Counted from the stretch's first letter, positions 11,050 through 24,015 are shown. The stretch is DNA of 64,000 nucleotides from Emydura subglobosa (GCA_007922225.1 ML679966.1:60108316-60172315), one strand, 5' to 3'. The notes: generated by a model not told the origin, from the sequence alone. Numbers and translations: made by a program.

Positions 11050-13140
11050 AACAGGCAAAATTCCCAATTGCATCAATGGCAGGAGGCAGAGACACAAAAT
11101 CATCATTGAAGATTGCCCTTAAAAGAATTGAGAGAAACTCCACCTGAAATGCTGGAGCTGAAAACATTTCCCCATCCTCACAGTTGGTGGGGGTTTGTTA
11201 TCTGATCCACTCTGGAGTTCATTCGTCAATTTTTAAACTTGTACATTTATGTATTAGTCAAACAATGGCTCACTGCAGAAACCATAGTTTCTTCCATAGT
11301 TTTTTGTAACAAAATAAACAAACACCCCAAAAAACTCCTATAGCCTTTTATGAAGTTGTAAGTAAGATGTTCGGTTGATGACTTAGTAAAAGCAGTAGTG
11401 ACCAACAGAGGTAGTTATGTTGTTAAAAGCCATAATATTGACAATATTCCATTATTCTAGAATCTTGTATATAAAACCCACAGTAAGATAACCTTTGAAA
11501 AAACAGATTCTTCAAACAATTCCATATTTCCTGTTTTTCCTTAGAGTTTACCATGAGATTAAATCTAATGAAAATCTAATCTTGACAAAAACCAAGACAG
11601 TAATTATATTCCAAAAGGAGAAGGAAAATAATGTATAAGTGAGATTTATAGGACAAAATGTTAGTACTTAACTGAATAATGGTAAAGTGTTCTCAATGAC
11701 ATTCACGTTAAAGGCAGAACAAACATGGAAAAGCAGAAAGGTCTTGAGTATGAGAAAAGAATCCTATAGGGCAGCATTAAAAAAAAGGGGGTAGTGTTTC
11801 AGCCATTCTCCCAGTAGCTGCATAGCAAGGAGACTGCTATGCATTTTTAAAGAGTCAGATGAAAAGATAGCATCTTCCCTTTGTTAAGGAACACACACCG
11901 GAAGTTTACCGGAAAAAGCACTAAATATTTTCCAAAATAAAAAAGTGTTTTCTAATAATTAAGTCTTGACTGTATAGAAAGCAACCACCTGGTGGGTGAG
12001 AACTGTTGGCAGATGGCTGTTGTCTTATAAAAGGTATTCAGAGCACAGGACTGGACCGCTCATGCTGATTCTGTGTCATATATATCATGAAATATGTTAC
12101 AGCTCTCAACTGTACCTGCTACACATGCCTTAGCTAGCTATAGTACTGGAAATTTCTGCAGACTAGGCACCTGAGGCTGTGGTGAGAAGGTCAGGCTTAA
12201 TGTATTCACGTGTCATGTACTTTTCTGGCCAGGTTATTTGTGCAGCTGTTGGAGGTTCTTTGCTGCCCCTTCCATATTACTCCTCATCTTCCAGTACAGC
12301 AAAGAACAGAATTTTCCTAAAAAAAATATTATTTTCTGGCTTATATAAAGAAATCATTTCCTATTTTTTGAAAATAGGAAAATCAATATTAATTTTTAAA
12401 TGGTAAAATTGCATCATGAATCCATAACTAGATTATGCTAATGAAGCTAAGTGGTTTGGGGAAAAAAATTGTTCCCATCTAGGCTTGGAAGCCTATGTAA
12501 AATCTGCAACACCCACCAGTATTTCAGTTTCTGGGGAACATGCAGCACAGCTACTTTGAACAGATTGCAGATGTTCTTGATGTCATATTTCCAGAAGTGC
12601 AAACACTTATTCATAAAGCAGTTAATATTGGCATTAAAAAAAAAGGATAATCAGAGCTAATAATGTCATTGTGGGTTCACTTTGACATTCAGAATCATCT
12701 GGTAAGGGAAGCAGAGGAGGCACCATCAAGCCACAGCATAAAAGCAAGAATTTTAGGATTAAGCAAATGTATATTTATTTTCTCTTCTTTTGTAGAAAAA
12801 GAATAAATTGGAAAACTGAACTGTGGCAAATAATTCCTGAAAACTGAAGGGAAAAAAAACCAGCTGAAGTTTTGTTTTTTTGCAGACGGTCAGCAGTGTT
12901 CTCCTCTAGGTTTCTTTGGTGGAAAAGCTAGAGCAACTCCATCAGTAATTAGGGATTTACTCAGGGTTTACACCACCGTAAGAGGAGAGCAGAAGTTACT
13001 CTTATCTTCAGACATGATTGTGACCGAGTAAGTGAGTTCATGCTCTTAGCTTACAGATGCATAAAGCAGCTATGAAAGCCATAATGGGTGACATCAAGAT
13101 AATTGTTTCACAAAGCTTACACTAACAATACATAAAGGAG
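11050..13140. other. Non-coding stretch, no gene seen
   Basis: AT-rich DNA with homopolymer runs. Open frames at 12179-12406 and 12451-12660 carry no motif. Confidence 0.5.
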
Positions 13141-13142
13141 CA

Positions 13143-13814
13143 TGTCATGGATCCACTTTCTGCTGGGGCACTTCCTCCTGGCCACTCTGGGGAGTAGCTC
13201 CTTTCAGAGCTGGCACCCTCCTCTGGCACTCTCTTCACCCATCATCCCCTCTCACCCTGCAGCCCCTTTGGCTCCAGGAGCTGCAGCTTCCTCTGTATGA
13301 CTTGGCCCTCTGCCAAGGTATCAAAATCTTTCAGAGCAAACTGTCCCAGGTAGCTCAATGTCCACTGTCCACTTTGTGTCACTTCCCCAGTGGCTGTAGG
13401 GGAACCCAGGCCCACCTTCTATTCCAGGTTCTAGCTCAGGGCTCCTTGGATCGGTCACCAATGTCTCCACTATCCCATACTGTGCTGCTTTTCCCCTGAG
13501 ACTTTCCTACCTTTTGGCTCCTGCTCTCTGGGTTTGTCAGTCCAAACTCCCTCCTCCCAGGGAGCACGTGTAGTCTACTTTTCAGAATGCTACACATGCC
13601 TGCTTTTGCCCAGGAGGGACTGCTTCCCTACAACCCCCTTTCTACTCTCAGCTCCTGGGCTTTACCCAGGCCCCTTTTGTTCCCATCCAGCTGAGCCTTG
13701 TTTAATTAATCCCTGCTTCCTGGCTTCTTCTCCAGGTGCAGCCCAGGCAGTTAACAGGGCTAGGTGGCCCACTTAATCCCTTCAGGCCTTGTTTGGGGTG
13801 GACTCTGTATCACA
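13143..13814 (+). repeat. GC-rich LTR-like repeat, 672 bp
   Basis: A C/T-rich block in AT-rich flanks begins TGTCATGG and ends TATCACA, fitting the TG...CA ends of an LTR. Its 3' half resembles 2934-3460. No clear target duplication is visible (left 'gagca', right 'gagag'). Its several open frames are by-products of base composition. Confidence 0.45.
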
Positions 13815-13815
13815 G

Positions 13816-15595
13816 AGAGATAAGCATAAACACCAGAGAATGCTTTCCTTTACTGGATAGGTTTCACAGGGGGGACATTTCCTTCCACCGTGGGGGAAAT
13901 TGCTGTCTGTCTACAATTATATTAGATTGTCTCCCATAGAATGGTGATTTTCCTCAAGTCACAGGGAAGTGACAGGAGAGAGAAAACATCGCTGGGTGAG
14001 TAGTTTTTGGAAAATAGGGCACTTTATGGAATCATCGATTTTTTTTTAAGGACAGAAGAGAGCATTGTGATCATATAATCTGACCTCCATAACACAGGCC
14101 ACAAGTCATTCTTGAATTAATTCCTGCTTCAAGTCCAATAACTGTGCTTGGACTACAGGCTCTCTTTTAGAAAGACATCCAGGTGGTAAAGAACTTTCAT
14201 GTACTAACATAAAGGCCTGATTGAGTTCTGAGCAGGGGCTCCCTCCTTCACTGGCAGCTACACAAGCATAAGTGCTGGAACTAGGGGTGTTGCCACATCC
14301 CCTGGTTTGAAGTAACAACAACAATCCAAATACAAGGTTTCTGCCTTCAGCACCCCACTATAAAAATTGTCCCAGCACCAATCTACACAGCAGTTACACA
14401 GCAACCTAGACTTGCCTCTGGCTATAGATGGAGTCAGACTTCTTCTCAGGCACCAGGAGTTGTAGCTGGGAGGCTCCAAGAACATGAGCGAGGGAAAGGA
14501 GGAAAAACATGCTGCCTTTCAACCAGGAACCCTTAAGTGGCATCTGCCCCCAATAATCACATTCCTGGCTGATTAGTGTGAAACGTAAGTATCCCCTAAG
14601 GAGGAGGAGAACTGAAGTCTTTTGGAAAACCATGTGGAGAAATGGAAAGCATTTTTAATAAATATGTTTCCTTCAGTGTACGTGTGATATTACCCTGCCT
14701 ACATGCAGAGTTAGATCAACTAATATTATTAAAGGAAACCAGGGAAGAAGGGTAAAACAATGAAATAATGGAAGTTAGGAGCCTAACTACTTTTGTGGAT
14801 CTGGGCCAAAGTCCATCCACTGTTCCTTTCTTCAGTAGCCTTAAGTGTCTTCTGGATTGGTCAGGCTGGCATGAAACCAAAATACACATCGCTACAGGGC
14901 TTACATGGAAACAGTACTTGGACTTGACTCTTCAGACCTGAAGTAACAGGATTTGAGTCCTCAGAAACGTTAGTGAGTTTCACCATTCTACAGTAACTGG
15001 GAGCAGAATAGGGCCTAGTGTATAAGTAAAAAATATCATCATTTGGGACTGGAATGCTTACTCCCATTGAGGAGTATCATGTTCCAGAAGAAGCCCCCAT
15101 TGAAATCAATGGTACTACATGCAGATTAAGGCACTCTTCAACATGATGGTTTGGCTCTTTGAGTACACAATCTAATTTTTACATTGTAAGCTCTTTAGCC
15201 TACATCTACAAAGGGAATTAGGCACCTAGAAAAATCATAGGAACAACAACACAATCCACAAATCTTGAGTTAGTCACCTTGGCTCCCTGTGTAATGAATG
15301 GGGAGAGAGCGGCCTGAGAATGTGATCCACAGCAGCCCGAGTGCTATGTAAGGAGCTGCCTGAATTAGCCCATGGGAGATGCTGGCAAGAGATCTATCCT
15401 CAGCCCTACTCCTCTCATGGAGTTTAGTGCAGAGCCCAAGCTGCAGGGAGGCACCTATTTCTGATTGATATCCACAGCTAGGAATCACTGCCCTGGCAGC
15501 AGTCAGGCAGCTAAGTCATTAATTGGGAGAATGAGCTAGGCTCAGGTTTCATTCCACGTTGTCATGGTTGCGGTGCCAGCCTTATAAAACTTTTT
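13816..15595. other. Non-coding stretch, no gene seen
   Basis: Mixed composition with overlapping short frames on the minus strand at about 14106-14633, none with a recognisable domain. Confidence 0.45.
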
Positions 15596-15596
15596 A

Positions 15597-16045
15597 GCCC
15601 AGTGGGCACGTGGGATGTGGGAAATACACTTTTAATACCTGCCTCCTGCCCCAGGCAGAGTGGGAGAGAGGACTCGAATAGGGTCTCTCTCTCTCTCAGG
15701 AGGGTGCTCCAAATATTGAGCTATGGGCTATTCTGATGCAGAGCTCCCTCAGTTTCTCCTGTTGAAGCTATTCCATAGTGTATAAATAATTAAAGAGTGA
15801 ATGGAGCAGTGGGACTGGACCTTAGCTGCCCACCTTCTAGCTGGATTGGGCTATAGCATTACATTCTCCCTCCTTCTGGACCAATAACCCTTTAAAAATT
15901 TATCCAAAGTGGAAGAACTTGAACAAATGGAACTCCCTCAATCTCACATCAGAATATCCCACTAATTAATGGTTAGGACACTCCTAAGGGATAGGAGACC
16001 CCTGATCAAATCCTCCCTTCTTCTCCAGCTAAGGAGAGGAATTAA
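15597..16045. repeat. tRNA-like palindromic interspersed repeat
   Basis: A plus-oriented tRNA-like head (gtgggcacgtgggatgtggg, about 15603) is followed by an inverted one (about 15665-15725, containing 'gactcgaatagggtct' and 'gagggtgctcc'). A further plus-oriented head lies at 15970-16020 ('ggttaggacactcc', then 'gatcaaatcct'). These match pol III A-box and B-box-like patterns in opposite orientations. The linker 'tctcctgttgaagct' recurs at 63197-63211, showing a dispersed family. Confidence 0.5.
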
Positions 16046-16925
16046 CATAAATGTTGTCTTTATTGCACAATAATGAGTAAACACGGTGACTGTTAAGTAA
16101 GGCACATTTGTGTAAACTCTTTGGCTTCAATGGAATTGCACTGGAGCAAAACTAGGGGGTAGATTGTCAGGTTTTTTTCAAATATTAAAAGATTAAAGTA
16201 CTCTCATGTTGTTAAAGTAGAAGAACCAAAACCAAATAGGACATAAAAGCCAGGGACACAATATAGACAGCGCTTACCACTAAAATATTGATAATTTCTG
16301 CTCAGTTGCTGTATTAAGTGCTCTTTAATACAGATGATAAATTTAACCTTTCTTCTGCTATCACATACCAAAAAAATGACAATCCTTGGCATAGCAGCTA
16401 ACACCACTGGAAAGCAGGGCAAAATTCAAATAATGCATTCACTTCAATTAACTTTTGCGGTATTCCAAACAGTAGAATGACTGAATGACCTCTCATAGAC
16501 ACCAATGCCCTCCTTTGCATGCAAACATCCTACAAATGTATACAATATAGGGGAAGAACAGGGGATCAGAGCCTCCCAAGGTGCCCAGTGAATGAAGGGA
16601 GAAGTCTGTGCATGTTGCAGGTAGCCAGTAGCTCTGTAAATCCTCCCTTCCTGGGATCCCATACACTATGGAATGGTATTGCTATGGGAGGGAGCAATCA
16701 GGACTCATTCTATTTCAAGTGGAACATTTAACTACTGTAGATGATTAAAATCAGTCCCGACCTCACTTCCATTGGTGCAAATTCCTGAGGCTTCAGTGGA
16801 CGTTGTAATGCAGTAGTACTTTTCCTCATTTTAACAAGCATTCACTGCTAGACCCAGTCTTCTTTAAGCAGGTTTACATGTCCAAACATAAGCACGTAAC
16901 AGACAAAATACAGTTCTTCAACTCA
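16046..16925. other. Non-coding stretch, no gene seen
   Basis: AT-rich sequence. Short overlapping frames at 16444-16731 on both strands show no motif. Confidence 0.45.
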
Positions 16926-16929
16926 CCCT

Positions 16930-17268
16930 TTGTCCTAGGACTCTCACAGTTCCCCCCTCTAGTAGTGTCTAGTAACCCTGCTTCTTGAAATTGTCTAATC
17001 CCAGCCAGCTCTACTCCCTTTCTGGAGCACCAGCTGCAGGGTTATACCTCACTGATCATCTGGCCCCTTTTTCCAATGACCCACCAATACTCCTCTGAGT
17101 CTACAGCCAGCCCCAATCATTCCCCTTCCTCTCTCCCTTTGACAAACCTTTATAACCCCAGCGGTTGCCAATCCCCCTTTAAGTGGATCAATTGGGCCCA
17201 CCTGCTCTGACTCAGGGGAACTGCAACTGGTCTGCTCAGGGACAAGCTACCTTGTGACAGACCCATAT
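16930..17268. repeat. C/T-rich repeat-like block
   Basis: A pyrimidine-rich block with sharp edges against AT-rich DNA, ending 'ccttgtgacag'. Its composition resembles the LTR-like blocks at 2934 and 13143, but I could not establish real homology. Confidence 0.3.
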
Positions 17269-17269
17269 A

Positions 17270-18585
17270 ACTGAGAGCAGAATTGACCCAAATGTGAATA
17301 ATACATGTACTATAAATAACTTCACAGAGTCTCAGTCTCTAGCTCTCCACATGTAGGGTCAGAGGGCATTCCTCTCCCAAGCCTGACACCCTTAAGATGG
17401 TTCATGATAGTTTTTCAAGAATTGCAGTAGGGAAGCACTCTCTCTGAGCAAACATCGATCTCTGATCATTCAACCTAGTCTCCCTTTTGAGATGATGATG
17501 ATGCAGAAATAAATGGCTGTGCTTCAGAAATAAAAGCCTCATTCAGTGCATTAACTGGCTGTTTTTTCCTCTAGGAACATTTCTAAAATCCTTTTGGTTC
17601 TGCCTTATACTGAGTTTCTGAACTGTGTTTGACTGGTGAATACATGCAAATGAAAAAGCTGATTGATTCTGACTGAATGATGTCACATTAAATCATGAAA
17701 GTGAGATGATGTAGAAGAAAGGTATAAACCTTTCAAGGCAACCTCTTTGCTCATAGTTGGAATTTTGTTTGGAACTGCTTGTGGGGGGGTGGAATTAGAA
17801 GATAATTTCAAGGTCTATGCTCAGAAAACTGTAAGCTGAAGCTGATCTGGCCATAGTTTGAAGGCATTCAGTTTCGATGTAAGCTACCCTGTGAAGTCAG
17901 GCCACTATACTAAATCTTTGAATTTTTGGTGCCACTTTCCCATAAAGTTAGGACAGTTGTCTGTTTGTCCTATAAATCCTTTAAAATCTTGTACATGTTT
18001 AATGGGTGATTTAAAAAAAAAGTTTAACACAAATAGTAAGTTATTTTTCAAATATTTAATTTTGTGACATATTTTTCAAAAGAAATGAAGTTAAATATCT
18101 GAATAGATCAACCCAATTAATTTTCCTTCCTAGCATTTTAAGTTGTTTTAAAATAAAGATGAATCTGAAAGAAAATGGGTAACAAATGTATACTTTGCCC
18201 CAAAAATCTATTCAATTTCACAACATGACTTTATAATCAGTCTTTGTTGGAGACTGAAAACTGAGGTATATTTACTGATTCCTTTAATCTTTGTACTTAT
18301 TATGATAGTGGGGCACTTAGTTTATAATTTACAAGTGCATTTTCAAATGTATGTTCAGAATTTTTATAATTTCATGATAACAGGTCTGTTGAATGAAACT
18401 TGGATGAAAGTTTGAAATTGAATGATATTCATGTTTTATGCATAGATTATATCACAGCAAAAATAATTCCTTTGTACCTGAAAATTGGATTTCTGACACA
18501 ATCTGAGGCTTTAGGATTAAGCTTTTCTTTCAGCAGGTGTTATAAGAAATCATTGAATTAGTGTTGTAATACATCTGCTATGTCA
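17270..18585. other. AT-rich non-coding stretch, no gene seen
   Basis: Strongly AT-rich with no repeat that I recognise and no motif-bearing frame. A conserved non-coding element could lie here but cannot be judged from one sequence. Confidence 0.45.
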
Positions 18586-18589
18586 TACA

Positions 18590-18910
18590 CTTCATTTCCA
18601 TTGGACTGTTTCCTTCAGTACATTTTTAGAGGTTTATCCAGTCTAGTTTTAAAATTCCCAGTCAGAGGAGTTTCAGTTTGGACACTATTCTCCTTGTTAA
18701 GATTTTTCTGATAGTCAACCTACATTTTCTTTAATATAGCTCCTAAACAATTTCTCTCCAATCCTGTGTTTACACTCTTTTAGTATTTGTACACTCTACA
18801 TTGCAAGATAGCCTCCTCTTTTCATTGCCTTCTCTTGAAAAAATTATGAGCTCCTCTGTACTGTTACCTTCTGAAGCAATCTCCTAATTTTATAGATTTC
18901 TGTCAGAGCT
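18590..18910 (-). repeat. Old LINE-like fragment
   Basis: Phrases such as 'ggtttatccagtctagtttt' and 'ctcctaatttta' resemble the antisense of the region upstream of CR1 tails. The fragment is highly diverged, with no frame left. Confidence 0.3.
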
Positions 18911-19139
18911 GATCAGGATTTTTGCATGTTTCTTTGTGAGCTTTTCTGTTTAAGTTCATTACATTGAAATTTGCATCCTCATGTTTCCCTTTGATATTCT
19001 GAGGTCATTGGTTTTCATTTCACAGGGAAACAAATCTGAGCAAACTTTTTCAGACTTTTTTTTTCAGATGTGGAGTGAGACCTGATGTCATCAGGATGTC
19101 ATTTGCTACAGGAGTCTATAAATAGCCTATAAATACCTA

Positions 19140-19465
19140 CATGGGGAACAGAAATTTGATAGTAGAGGGATATTCAAATCATACAAATATAACAAGATTC
19201 AATGGCTAGAAATTGGACATAGACAAATTCAGACTAGAAAAAAGGTGCAATGTTTTAGAGTGAGGGGATTTAACCTTTGGAACAGTGTATCAAGGTTTGT
19301 GGTGGATTCTCCATCACTGAAATTTTTTTAATCCAGATTAGATTTTTCTAAAAGATCTACTTTAGTTCAAATAGGAATTAATTCAGGAAAGACCTTTGGC
19401 CTGTATTATGCAGGAGGTCAGATTAGACGATCACGGTGTCCCTTCTGTTTTTACAATCAATGAGG
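19140..19465 (+). mobile_element. CR1 3'-end fragment
   Basis: It contains the CR1 tail words 'gacaaattcagactagaaa', 'tttggaacagtgtatcaag', 'gtggattctccatcactg' and 'ggaggtcagattagacgatc'. It is diverged and strongly 5' truncated, with no coding part. Confidence 0.85.
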
Positions 19466-19469
19466 TATA

Positions 19470-21071
19470 GGAGGAAATTAACTTGGTAGCAATCACCATT
19501 CACAAGCCCTGATGCAACCCAGAACAGCACGTTCTTTTTGGAGAGAGAATGGGAAATAGTTTTATTTAAATATTTACAAGATGGTGTTTTATTCCCTAGC
19601 CATCCACCTGCTGCTTCTAGACCTTTAGGCAAACCCATTTTTCTCTCCTCGTACTCCCGTGGAGATGGCCCCTTCCTTTTCTGTTTGTGTGGGAATGGGG
19701 CCACCTTGCTGCAAGTGCTTCAGTTATGGACTACAGCTCAGTTTTTCTGTAGACCCCTGTTTTTTTTGTTTGAGCAGTTTGTTTTGTTTTTGTTTTCCCC
19801 CCTGTTCGGCTGCTTTTCCCTTTGCCTCTCTACAGGCTGGGACCTTTCCTTGCCCTCACAGCCTTTTCAGAACTTTAGTTGATCTCTTTTCTTGGACTGA
19901 GGAAAACAACCCTCCCTGCAGCGGAGTTTCCCTTACTTTATTGTCTTTTAATCCTTTTCATTTTATTCTCCTCTCTCTAGTGGCAAGATCCAGTCAGGTC
20001 TGACACCGTTTCATACTGAGCAGGGACACAGAAAAGCAAGTGTGGTTTCAACAGAGAATAGTGCTTTCTTAATAATAACCCACAAATGACACAGTCATGA
20101 CTTCTTCCAGGTAGACAGAGACCTATAGCATAACTCTAAAAACCTTCCAGCGCATTATATAGTGGGGGAAGTTCATTGTCCCATTATCTTCTGAGTAATC
20201 AAATCCTCATAGACATACACTTTGTATTTATCTTTCACTCTCTTCTAAAGTCTTAGAAGATGGTCTGTATTACAAATTAATGTTTTGTTCTACAATTTTA
20301 TGGAAGCTTTCAAAATGTATTATAAAATCCTTGTTAGGTTTTTGGTTGTTTTTAAACTCTCCCTACATATTTGTTAGATTCTGTGGATTAGTTTTTGCTA
20401 AAACCTTAGTTTTTGGATATTGCTTTTTTAAATCCCTGTGGCCCCGGATAGGCTCTGTGATGTCGATTATCTAGTCTTGTAAATTGTCCTCTTATTTTCA
20501 GGTTTTGTTAGCACTAATCTATGCACTGAAACAGCTTAAATATTTGAATAGGCTCCTTTTACAGAAAATAATCAGTTTGCAATTATATTTTTCAGAGTTT
20601 TAATTACTTTTTTTCCTCATACATTCTTCCATGCTGCTTCCTACACAAACATTGTTCCTCAGCTGGTCTACAAAGCTGCTACCATCTCCTTATTTAAACC
20701 CTCCTGAAAGAAACTTTTTTTCCAGAGTGACTTCAAAAAACTGGGTATGTTATACCAATACACCTTCAATATAGTGTCTGATTCCTAAAATGAGTATCCA
20801 GTCCAACCGTGTATTTGAATTTACTTTTTCAGCCAATATATCTATTTGCACTAAAAGGATGAAACATATAGGTTTAAACATGGCTGTAGAAGTGAGAAAA
20901 AATAAAGGTGCTACTTATTCAGTAAAGAAGAGTTGTTTTTCTTCTGTCGCAGTGCTGCCCACCCACTCTAGCTTTGGGCTAGCCATTGCCTCAGTTTCTC
21001 CTCACTCAGGTTAAATCTCCTGACTCTATGGCCTAGTTTGGTCATTGCAGTAATTTAGCCCTCCAGCTAAG

Positions 21072-21104
<33 letters not shown>

Positions 21105-22015
21105 TCCACCCCTTCTGGGGTATCCAGACAAACAAACAAAAATCTTCTACCACAGTCTCTCCTTTCTGAGAGTCTGTCTTCTCTTCTCACCCCTTCCTAG
21201 ACTCCTTTGAGTCTCCTCAGAGTAAAGTCTCCTAGGTTTCCTCCCTGGATTCTCTCTTGGTTTTCCATAAGCTTCTAGTGGTCATTTTCTCCATCTGAGC
21301 AGGTGAAATAAGTATGTCACAGATGGTGCTGGGCCCATCGCCTCTTAAAGGGCCAATTACCCGTGAAAATTTCCTCTGAACACCAAGTATTGGCCTCTGC
21401 CAGTCTAGATAGACTAATGATTTCATTCATTATGGTTAATCCTACTCCCTTCTGAATCCTTACCTGCCACACCTATAGTCTCCTGCTCCATCACTTATCA
21501 CTTTTCCTTCACTTTGCAAAGCTTTTTACAGTTCAACTTAATTCCTTCTTAGGATGGCTCTCTCTCTCTCTTCGTCTTTGTCACTTCCTATTTCTCCCTG
21601 AGCTGTACATTACCCCATCTTCTCTTCCCTGTTTTTCTCCCTCTCTCTTCCTGTACCTTGGCCAAGATCTATTTTCCAGAATTCAGTACATAGTTTCCTT
21701 ATTCACATTAATTTTGATGACTATAAAAAGTGTTCTTTATTCATGAATCTGAAGAATAGAATGTGAACTAATATGGAGGCAGTGCTGGACTGCAAGTACA
21801 AGTGTGATTTTTTTTAACCAAGTCATGACTAACTAACTGATCTGACATATAGGAAAATCTGGGCAGTTGTCCCATAATACTCCATCAAGGCAAAGATCAC
21901 TGAAAGTATATGCCTAAGGATTGTCACCAGCAACTGTGGTGCTTAACTGCACAAAGGTATCAGAGGAAAGATCACTTACTGATTCAGTTGCATAGACAGA
22001 TTGTTCTGTATATAT
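19470..22015. other. Non-coding stretch with a T27 run, no gene seen
   Basis: Pyrimidine-rich patches at about 19780-19990 and 21480-21660 and a T27 run at 21074-21100. The open frames near 19538-20003 are side effects of the T/C bias. Confidence 0.45.
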
Positions 22016-22019
22016 ACAG

Positions 22020-22250
22020 TAAAAGAGCAGTATGGCCCAGTAGTTAGAACAAGAGTCTGGAAGTCAGGACTGTGTTCTGGACCTGACTGGCTGACTATAT
22101 GCCCATAAGCAAGTCATTTAATATCTCTGTGACTCAGTTTCCCCTTTTCTGTAACCATCTTGCTAAAGCATTTTGCGGTCTTTGGCTGAAGAGTTTTTAT
22201 AGTTTAAATATATATTTTACATTTTTATTAGCTAGGTTCCTTTTTTTCCC
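22020..22250 (+). mobile_element. MIR-like SINE
   Basis: A tRNA-like head ('ggcccagtagttagaacaag', then 'gtgttctggacctgac') precedes the conserved core 'gcaagtcatttaatatctc' and 'gactcagtttcccc'. The tail ends 'ttttattagctagg'. The order matches the MIR/CORE-SINE layout: pol III promoter, core, LINE-related tail. It is an old, diverged and inactive copy. Confidence 0.8.
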
Positions 22251-23100
22251 TGTTCTAGTTTTTGCTCTTGCTTTCCTCTTCACATTTCTTGCACCACTGC
22301 TGTCACTCTATTTGTATCGATTTACCATAACACTATCGCTATACATAATGCTATAGCCTTCAGTTTGATGTGTTGAAGAGAGGATGATAGATTCTAATAC
22401 TGCAGCACCAATCTTTGAGCATATGTATACATGCTTAGAATAATCAAATGAAATTACCCAGAAGATTAATTTCAGTAGTATCTAAAATAGATTATCCAGT
22501 AATAGTTTAGCTATTTATAGTTATAAAATATGAAACAAATATATATATATTATTACAGGAGAATGCTTTTCAGAATATATAGTCCACTTTTACTTGGAAT
22601 AAAAATTATGTTAAAATATTATTTAGCATCCTTCTTAAAAGAGAGTCTCAAATGAGAAGTACATAAGACAACAGTACATGAAAAAACATACGGATATTCA
22701 GCAATTTCATGAATAATGAATTATATAACATGTACCACAATACTATATTTTTTAAATTCAGCAGAAAATATCATATACCAGAATATTCGAGTCAAGATGA
22801 TAGCATATTTGGGAAGATCAAATTTTGTGTTAATGTTTAAATCAGACATAACTATCCAGTATCTTTCTTTGCAAGATGTCACAGAATTGAAGAAGCAACA
22901 GACTGGTACGAGACTGATGATATAAGAATAATGAACCGAATATTTCTCATCTATTTACTCCAGTTTAGTTGAACTCCATGGGGTTGCACCACATAATAGA
23001 GAGCAGAATTTAGCCCAACATCTCTATAGATATAGTTCTTTTATGGCTGGTCATAGGACCTATTTTGGTGACCCACCCTCAGAAGTTAATGGATACTATT
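22251..23100. other. AT-rich non-coding stretch, no gene seen
   Basis: Contains a short TA run (about 22541-22552) and no credible coding sequence. Confidence 0.5.
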
Positions 23101-23109
23101 TAATTCAAA

Positions 23110-23801
23110 ATAAAAATTTTGGTGGCTTCAGAGTGTGGCCACCAACTCTTGCTGGTGGCCACTCTGACAAATTTTCCTAAAATACTCCCGCAGCTCCCCA
23201 TACACCTGCATGCCCCTGCTGCTTCTCTTGATCCCTCCTTCCACCCATTTCCCCAGCCCCTGCTGCATCTCCCAGACTTTCACCACCTCCCTGGGCTCCT
23301 CCCCATCGCTCCTGAGCCCCACTGCTTCTCCCTCCCATTGTCCCGAGTTCCCTTCCACAGCTTCACACCCCAGGCCCATCCTGCTTCTTGCCTCTTGACC
23401 ATGGTGCCTGGTATGGTCAGCCTTCCTGAAGCCCCACAGCCCCGGTCTGAAGCCCAGAGACGAAGCTAGGTGGGGAGCTGAAGCCCAGAGCTTGCCGCCA
23501 GAGCCCTGTGGCTGAACCTGGGGGGATGACTGAAGCCTGTTGCTAAAGCCTCGCGGCTGAAGCTTGATCTAGGGCTGGAGCCCACCTCCGTAGCCCCAAG
23601 GCCAGCAGGAAGGCGGGTTGGGAACTCACCGGCCACCTGTGGAGTTGAAGATTTCTCCCCTGCCAAGTGCATACACCAGCCCCACATGTCTACAGAGGTG
23701 CTGCCCAGAGGCCCCAGGAGATTGTGTGGTGCAGAGCACGGATATGCTGCTGGCAGCGCCTGCAAACACCAAACTCATCCAGGAGCAACAGCTGGGTGCT
23801 G
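23110..23801. repeat. GC-rich flank of the provirus, probably an older repeat that it interrupted (left part)
   Basis: Just left of the retroviral insertion lies a GC-rich block with repeated 'gctgaagcc/gagcc'-type words (about 23420-23600). It opens with 'gtgtggccacc' and 'ctggtggccactc' near 23133-23165. Similar 'ggtggccac' words in inverted sense occur right of the provirus (about 29697-29745). I infer that the provirus landed inside an older transposon with inverted ends; this is not proven. Confidence 0.35.
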
Positions 23802-23807
23802 CGGCCT
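23802..23807. repeat. Target-site duplication, left copy (CGGCCT)
   Basis: CGGCCT directly precedes the TGTGGG start of the 5' LTR and is repeated at 29660-29665 directly after the ACA end of the 3' LTR. It is a 6-bp direct repeat made by integration. Confidence 0.8.
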
Positions 23808-23854
23808 TGTGGGAGTGTATTATTTGTACCCTGACCTGATGGCTACCTAAGTGG
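23808..23854 (+). repeat. 5' LTR, first 47 bp only (truncated by the gap)
   Basis: All 47 bases are identical to the start of the 3' LTR at 29193-29239. The rest of the 5' LTR and the primer-binding site are lost in the gap. Confidence 0.85.
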
Positions 23855-23864
23855 NNNNNNNNNN
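23855..23864. other. Assembly gap (10 N)
   Basis: Ten N lie inside the 5' LTR. About 420 bp of LTR plus the primer-binding site are expected here, so the true gap is larger than ten bases. The GC-rich tandem repeats immediately to the right are a likely cause of the assembly break. Confidence 0.95.
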
Positions 23865-24015
23865 GCCCAGAGGCAGGCGTGGTCGCCCAGAGAGGCAGGC
23901 GTGGTCGCCCAGAGAGGCAGGCGTGGTCGCCCAGAGGCAGACGTGTTCGCCCAGAGACGTGGTCGTCCGAGAGAGACGTGGTCGTCCAGAGGCGTGGTCG
24001 TCCGAGAGGGACGTG
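23865..24015 (+). repeat. GC-rich tandem repeats, about 22 bp, in the retroviral leader
   Basis: Units of the form 'gcccagagaggcaggcgtggtc' are repeated nearly perfectly about three times. They then decay into shorter variants (cgtggtcgtccgagagaga) up to about 24015. They sit between the gap and the gag start, where leader and packaging signals normally lie. The repeat count in the real genome may be higher because the gap abuts it. Confidence 0.85.

Noticed and set aside
23128..23839. Overlapping frames of up to 116 codons on both strands
   Set aside because: They fall in the GC-rich repeat flanking the provirus; proline/leucine-rich translation of C/T-rich DNA.
23865..24015. Repeat array that might look like CRISPR
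   Set aside because: Units are contiguous without unique spacers, and the context is a vertebrate retroviral leader.
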